NCBI GenBank assembly: GCA_013423325.1
Contig: BLJB01000343.1
Location: 1 to 22,062 of the forward strand
Length of the DNA: 22,062 nucleotides
Direction: 5' to 3'
Origin: Usnea hakonensis
Taxonomy: Eukaryota > Ascomycota > Lecanoromycetes > Lecanorales > Parmeliaceae
The notes beneath the pieces were generated by a model. That model ran no database searches and was not told where the DNA came from. It worked only from the letters and a program-made list of their open reading frames with translations. This document shows positions 20,184 to 22,062 of the stretch, in pieces. The position numbers and the translations under genes are program-made. Within the stretch, counting starts at the first letter, position 1. Every line of letters starts with the position of its first letter.

Positions 20184-20329
20184 ATTAGGGAAAAACCTTA
20201 CTACTTCTCTATATATATATTACTATCTATATATAGATCTAAATACTACTTTAGTTATACCTCTATTAGGGTTTCGCTATTATTTATATTTCTCCTACTA
20301 TAATTTCCTTCTCTAAAGTTTAAATCTTA

Positions 20330-21819
20330 GTAATTTTAGTCCGGATTTAGATTAACTCCTCCTCGCTAAGTCTCTAGCCCTAGTTCGTACTCTCTCTAAT
20401 CCTTTCTCGAAGTATAGCTTTTAGTTCTTCGGGTCTACTCCTTTAGGTCGAGGCTATAGATTTTTTCGCCTTTATCTTCTTCTTTCTATTTTAGCTCCCC
20501 TTACCGTTCGTTTCCTACTAATATTAGCCGTAGAATAGCCTTTTCTTCGCGAGCCTTCTCGCTATATACCTCTTTATCTTGGCCTTGAACTAGTAGTCTA
20601 TATCGTATACAGTATAGCCTTTCTTCCCGCACGCCGCGTATCCCGGGGCTGCTACCGGTACTACTATTATATATATTCGGGTATCGTGCGTCTAATTATA
20701 TTTAGCGTACCGTACCTCGTTTTGGTATATTCTCGCGATATGACTATATTCCTAATACCTATAGTACCTAGTTAGGGAGGCCGCCTAGTTGAACCTCTCT
20801 ACCGCTTTCATTTCCTTCGCTTTAACGAGTCCGTTAAGTATTAGGGTATCTACTATCTCTAGGGTCGAGAGGTTTAGTATTAATAACGAGTACTTTTTTA
20901 TCTTATAGTTATTAGATAGCTACCTAATTCCTATAATCTTAAGTTCTAGATATATTCTCTAGTTATTCTATTTAATCCTCCTCTTTATCCCTAGCTACGT
21001 ACTAGTATCTACTCTATTAACTCTAATACTATATACTATTATCGGGTATATCTTTCGTATAATGCTGGCCGATACGTACTTCTCTATAAGCTAGGACGTA
21101 TCCTTTTTTAAGTCTTCTTTTACGTCCGTCGTAGTTATCTAGATTAGGAGGTTGCTACTACGAAGATAGCGCGTTATCTCTAGCTATTCGACTCCCTCTC
21201 CTTATATCCGTATATCCTTTAGTTCCCTTAGGATCTTTTCCGCTATTTCTTCTATGCTCTTACTTTCCTTCTTATCTCTAACTCGTATTAGGAGCTATCT
21301 CCGTTTTCTCGAATCCTCTAGTTAGATCGTATAGACTATAGCGCTAGGGGGGCCCCCCCTAGGTATTTTAAACGGGTTTCTTTAGCTCTATCTAGTAGTT
21401 AGGCTATCTTGACGCGTCGGTATACTTGTCTAGCTTCTTATTCGTTCCTCCTTACGTTATCTCGTCTACTTTTCTTTCTCCTATTATAGCTCCGCGCGTA
21501 GCTTCATAATTTCTCGACTCTATCCTTCTGCGAGTACTCGTATAATATTAATCGACGCGTTTCCCGTTACTCGGTATTCGTCCGGTATAGATTCGAATAG
21601 GATCTTAAGTATCTAGAGTACCTTTTCTAGGCTCCCTATCTATATTATTAGTATCGCGAATACGGTAGCCGCGTCTTATTCTACTTCCATATTAGTATAC
21701 TCTACCCCCTTAGGGGCAGTAGTAGTCCCTATTATATCTACATCTAGTAGTATGTCTTCTTCTTCTGGTTCCCCACCTAATGTGAAAGGCTTCTCTTCGT
21801 GCTGGTTGTTGTACTTCAT
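20330..21819 (-). pseudogene. LINE ORF1 (gag-like, zinc-knuckle) pseudogene
   Basis: The ATG is at 21819 in context GGAGGAAAATGAAG. The first 47 codons are open and start MKYNNQHEEKPFTLGGEPEE, an acidic N-terminus, and then the first stop appears where Gln is expected. Downstream, through stops, are DAATVFAILI, EATRGAIIGERKVDE and TNKKLDKY, resembling the coiled-coil nucleoprotein of Tad/I-type LINEs. At about 20590-20770 three zinc-knuckle motifs are recognisable: YYRY-stop-EYSHIARIY, YAKY...THDTRIY and YAACGKKGYTVYDIDY. Nearly all Cys and one His have become Tyr (G-to-A on the sense strand). ORF1 protein coats element RNA. The C-terminal end is not definable. Confidence 0.75.
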
Positions 21820-21845
21820 TTTCCTCCAAATCAAGGATACTCTTC

Positions 21846-21986
21846 GAGTATACTATTTAATTAAAGTTTTTATTTAGAGATTTACCCTTAGATTTCTTTA
21901 ATATCTAACTCTATTAGTTTAGCGTTATAGTTATCCTTATTAGCTTATATTAAGTAGCTAGTATAGGCGTATAAAACAATTAATTA
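21846..21986 (+). mobile_element. LINE copy C, 3' UTR and tail
   Basis: It starts with the TSD GAGTATACTATT, then TTAATTAAAGTTTTTATTTAG, a hairpin region (21873-21892), TTAGCTTATATTAAGTAGC and TAGTATAGGCGTATAAAAC. It ends in a short (AATT)n tail at about 21979-21986. It is collinear with the 3' UTRs of copies A and B, in reverse orientation to them. Together with 18901-20064 it forms one insertion of about 1.3 kb. Confidence 0.8.
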
Positions 21987-21987
21987 G

Positions 21988-22062
21988 AAAAAGTCTGGAG
22001 AGATGATGGAAGGACGATCATTCCAATCCATGGTTGACAGCGGCAACGAGGCGTACGAGGCA
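21988..22062 (+). CDS. Partial open reading frame at window end, unknown family
   Basis: Directly after the tail of LINE copy C, a frame reads KKSGEMMEGRSFQSMVDSGNEAYEA to the window edge. In-frame ATGs are at 22003 and 22006; the upstream part may be an artefact of the LINE insertion. CA and TG dinucleotides are frequent (CCAATCCATGG), so this is nearly unmutated. A RIP-mutated homologue lies at 1231-1278 on the other strand. The LINE may have inserted in this gene near its start. The protein is not recognised, and whether this is a host gene or another transposon cannot be decided from 60 bases. Confidence 0.4.

Larger units (their letters stand above)
20065..21845 (-). mobile_element. Poly(A)-tailed LINE inserted in LINE copy C, internally incomplete
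   Basis: It lies on the minus strand between TSDs at 20053-20064 and 21846-21857. Its 3' end is a T-run on the plus strand (20063-20073, a poly(A) tail in sense), and its 5' end is GAAGAGTATCCTTGATTT, 26 nt before the ORF1 start. ORF1 is present (see separate entry), but no ORF2 endonuclease or RT is visible in 20074-20500. The NN placeholder at 20182-20183 may hide a real gap, so the length is a minimum. RIP is lighter than in copy C, consistent with later insertion. Unlike copies A-C it ends in poly(A) and not (TTAA)n, so it is a different family. Confidence 0.75.

Noticed and set aside
20065..21986. 5'-inverted LINE made by twin priming
   Set aside because: The T-run at 20063-20073 and the matched GAGTRTACTATT duplications on both sides show a separate insertion.
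21840..22000. Apparent 150-bp terminal inverted repeats shared by LINE ends (2455-2600, 4072-4320, 21846-21986)
   Set aside because: The block is the LINE 3' UTR. It appears inverted only because copies A and B lie on the minus strand and copy C on the plus strand. The adjacent minus-strand ORF1 belongs to a nested, different LINE.
1..22062. CRISPR-like or satellite arrays from recurring TA-rich words
   Set aside because: Recurring words such as TATATA and CTAGTTATTATT reflect RIP composition and short tail repeats. No regular repeat-spacer spacing is present.
1..22062. Fungal mitochondrial DNA as the source of the AT richness
   Set aside because: Nuclear LTR and LINE elements with TSDs and CA/TG-specific depletion explain the composition, and no mitochondrial gene or tRNA is seen.

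Overview
This window looks like a heterochromatic, transposon-filled block from a filamentous ascomycete (Pezizomycotina) genome that has been through repeat-induced point mutation (RIP). Most of it is extremely AT-rich. CA and TG dinucleotides are almost absent over long stretches (positions 1-120 have none), while TA is very common. Recognisable retrotransposon proteins can be read through the sequence, but glutamine and tryptophan codons have become TAG or TAA, cysteine and histidine have become tyrosine, and catalytic aspartates have become asparagine. I see no intact host gene, tRNA, rRNA or CRISPR array.

Layout. 1-372: LINE endonuclease fragment (minus). 373-2440: unidentified RIP-decayed DNA. 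2455-3691 and 4072-5840: two 5'-truncated copies of one LINE family (minus), each with target-site duplications (TSDs) and a (TTAA)n tail. The second copy carries a 103-bp TG...CA insertion that escaped RIP. 5842-10636: decayed DNA with a possible TIR element (about 6065-8110), a less mutated island (7600-7745) and short 12-bp-period repeats. 10637-18421: a complete but dead Ty3/gypsy chromovirus with paired 185-bp LTRs and a 5-bp TSD. It is broken by a 45-bp LINE-tail insertion in its integrase and by a 1.43-kb non-autonomous LTR element inside its chromodomain. 18901-21986: a third LINE copy (plus), split by a second LINE type with a poly(A) tail and a gag-like ORF1 (20065-21845, minus). The last 60 bases are an open, lightly mutated reading frame whose RIP-mutated homologue lies at 1231-1278.

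The elements form layers. Old, heavily mutated hosts (gypsy, LINE copies A-C) contain younger insertions (103-bp element, 1.43-kb LTR element, second LINE) that keep CA/TG dinucleotides and so appear to have arrived after most RIP or to have escaped it. Nothing here functions as an operon or pathway; the content is a transposon stratigraphy. Two NN sites (16580-16581 and 20182-20183) are assembly placeholders, and the first demonstrably hides about 20 bp.
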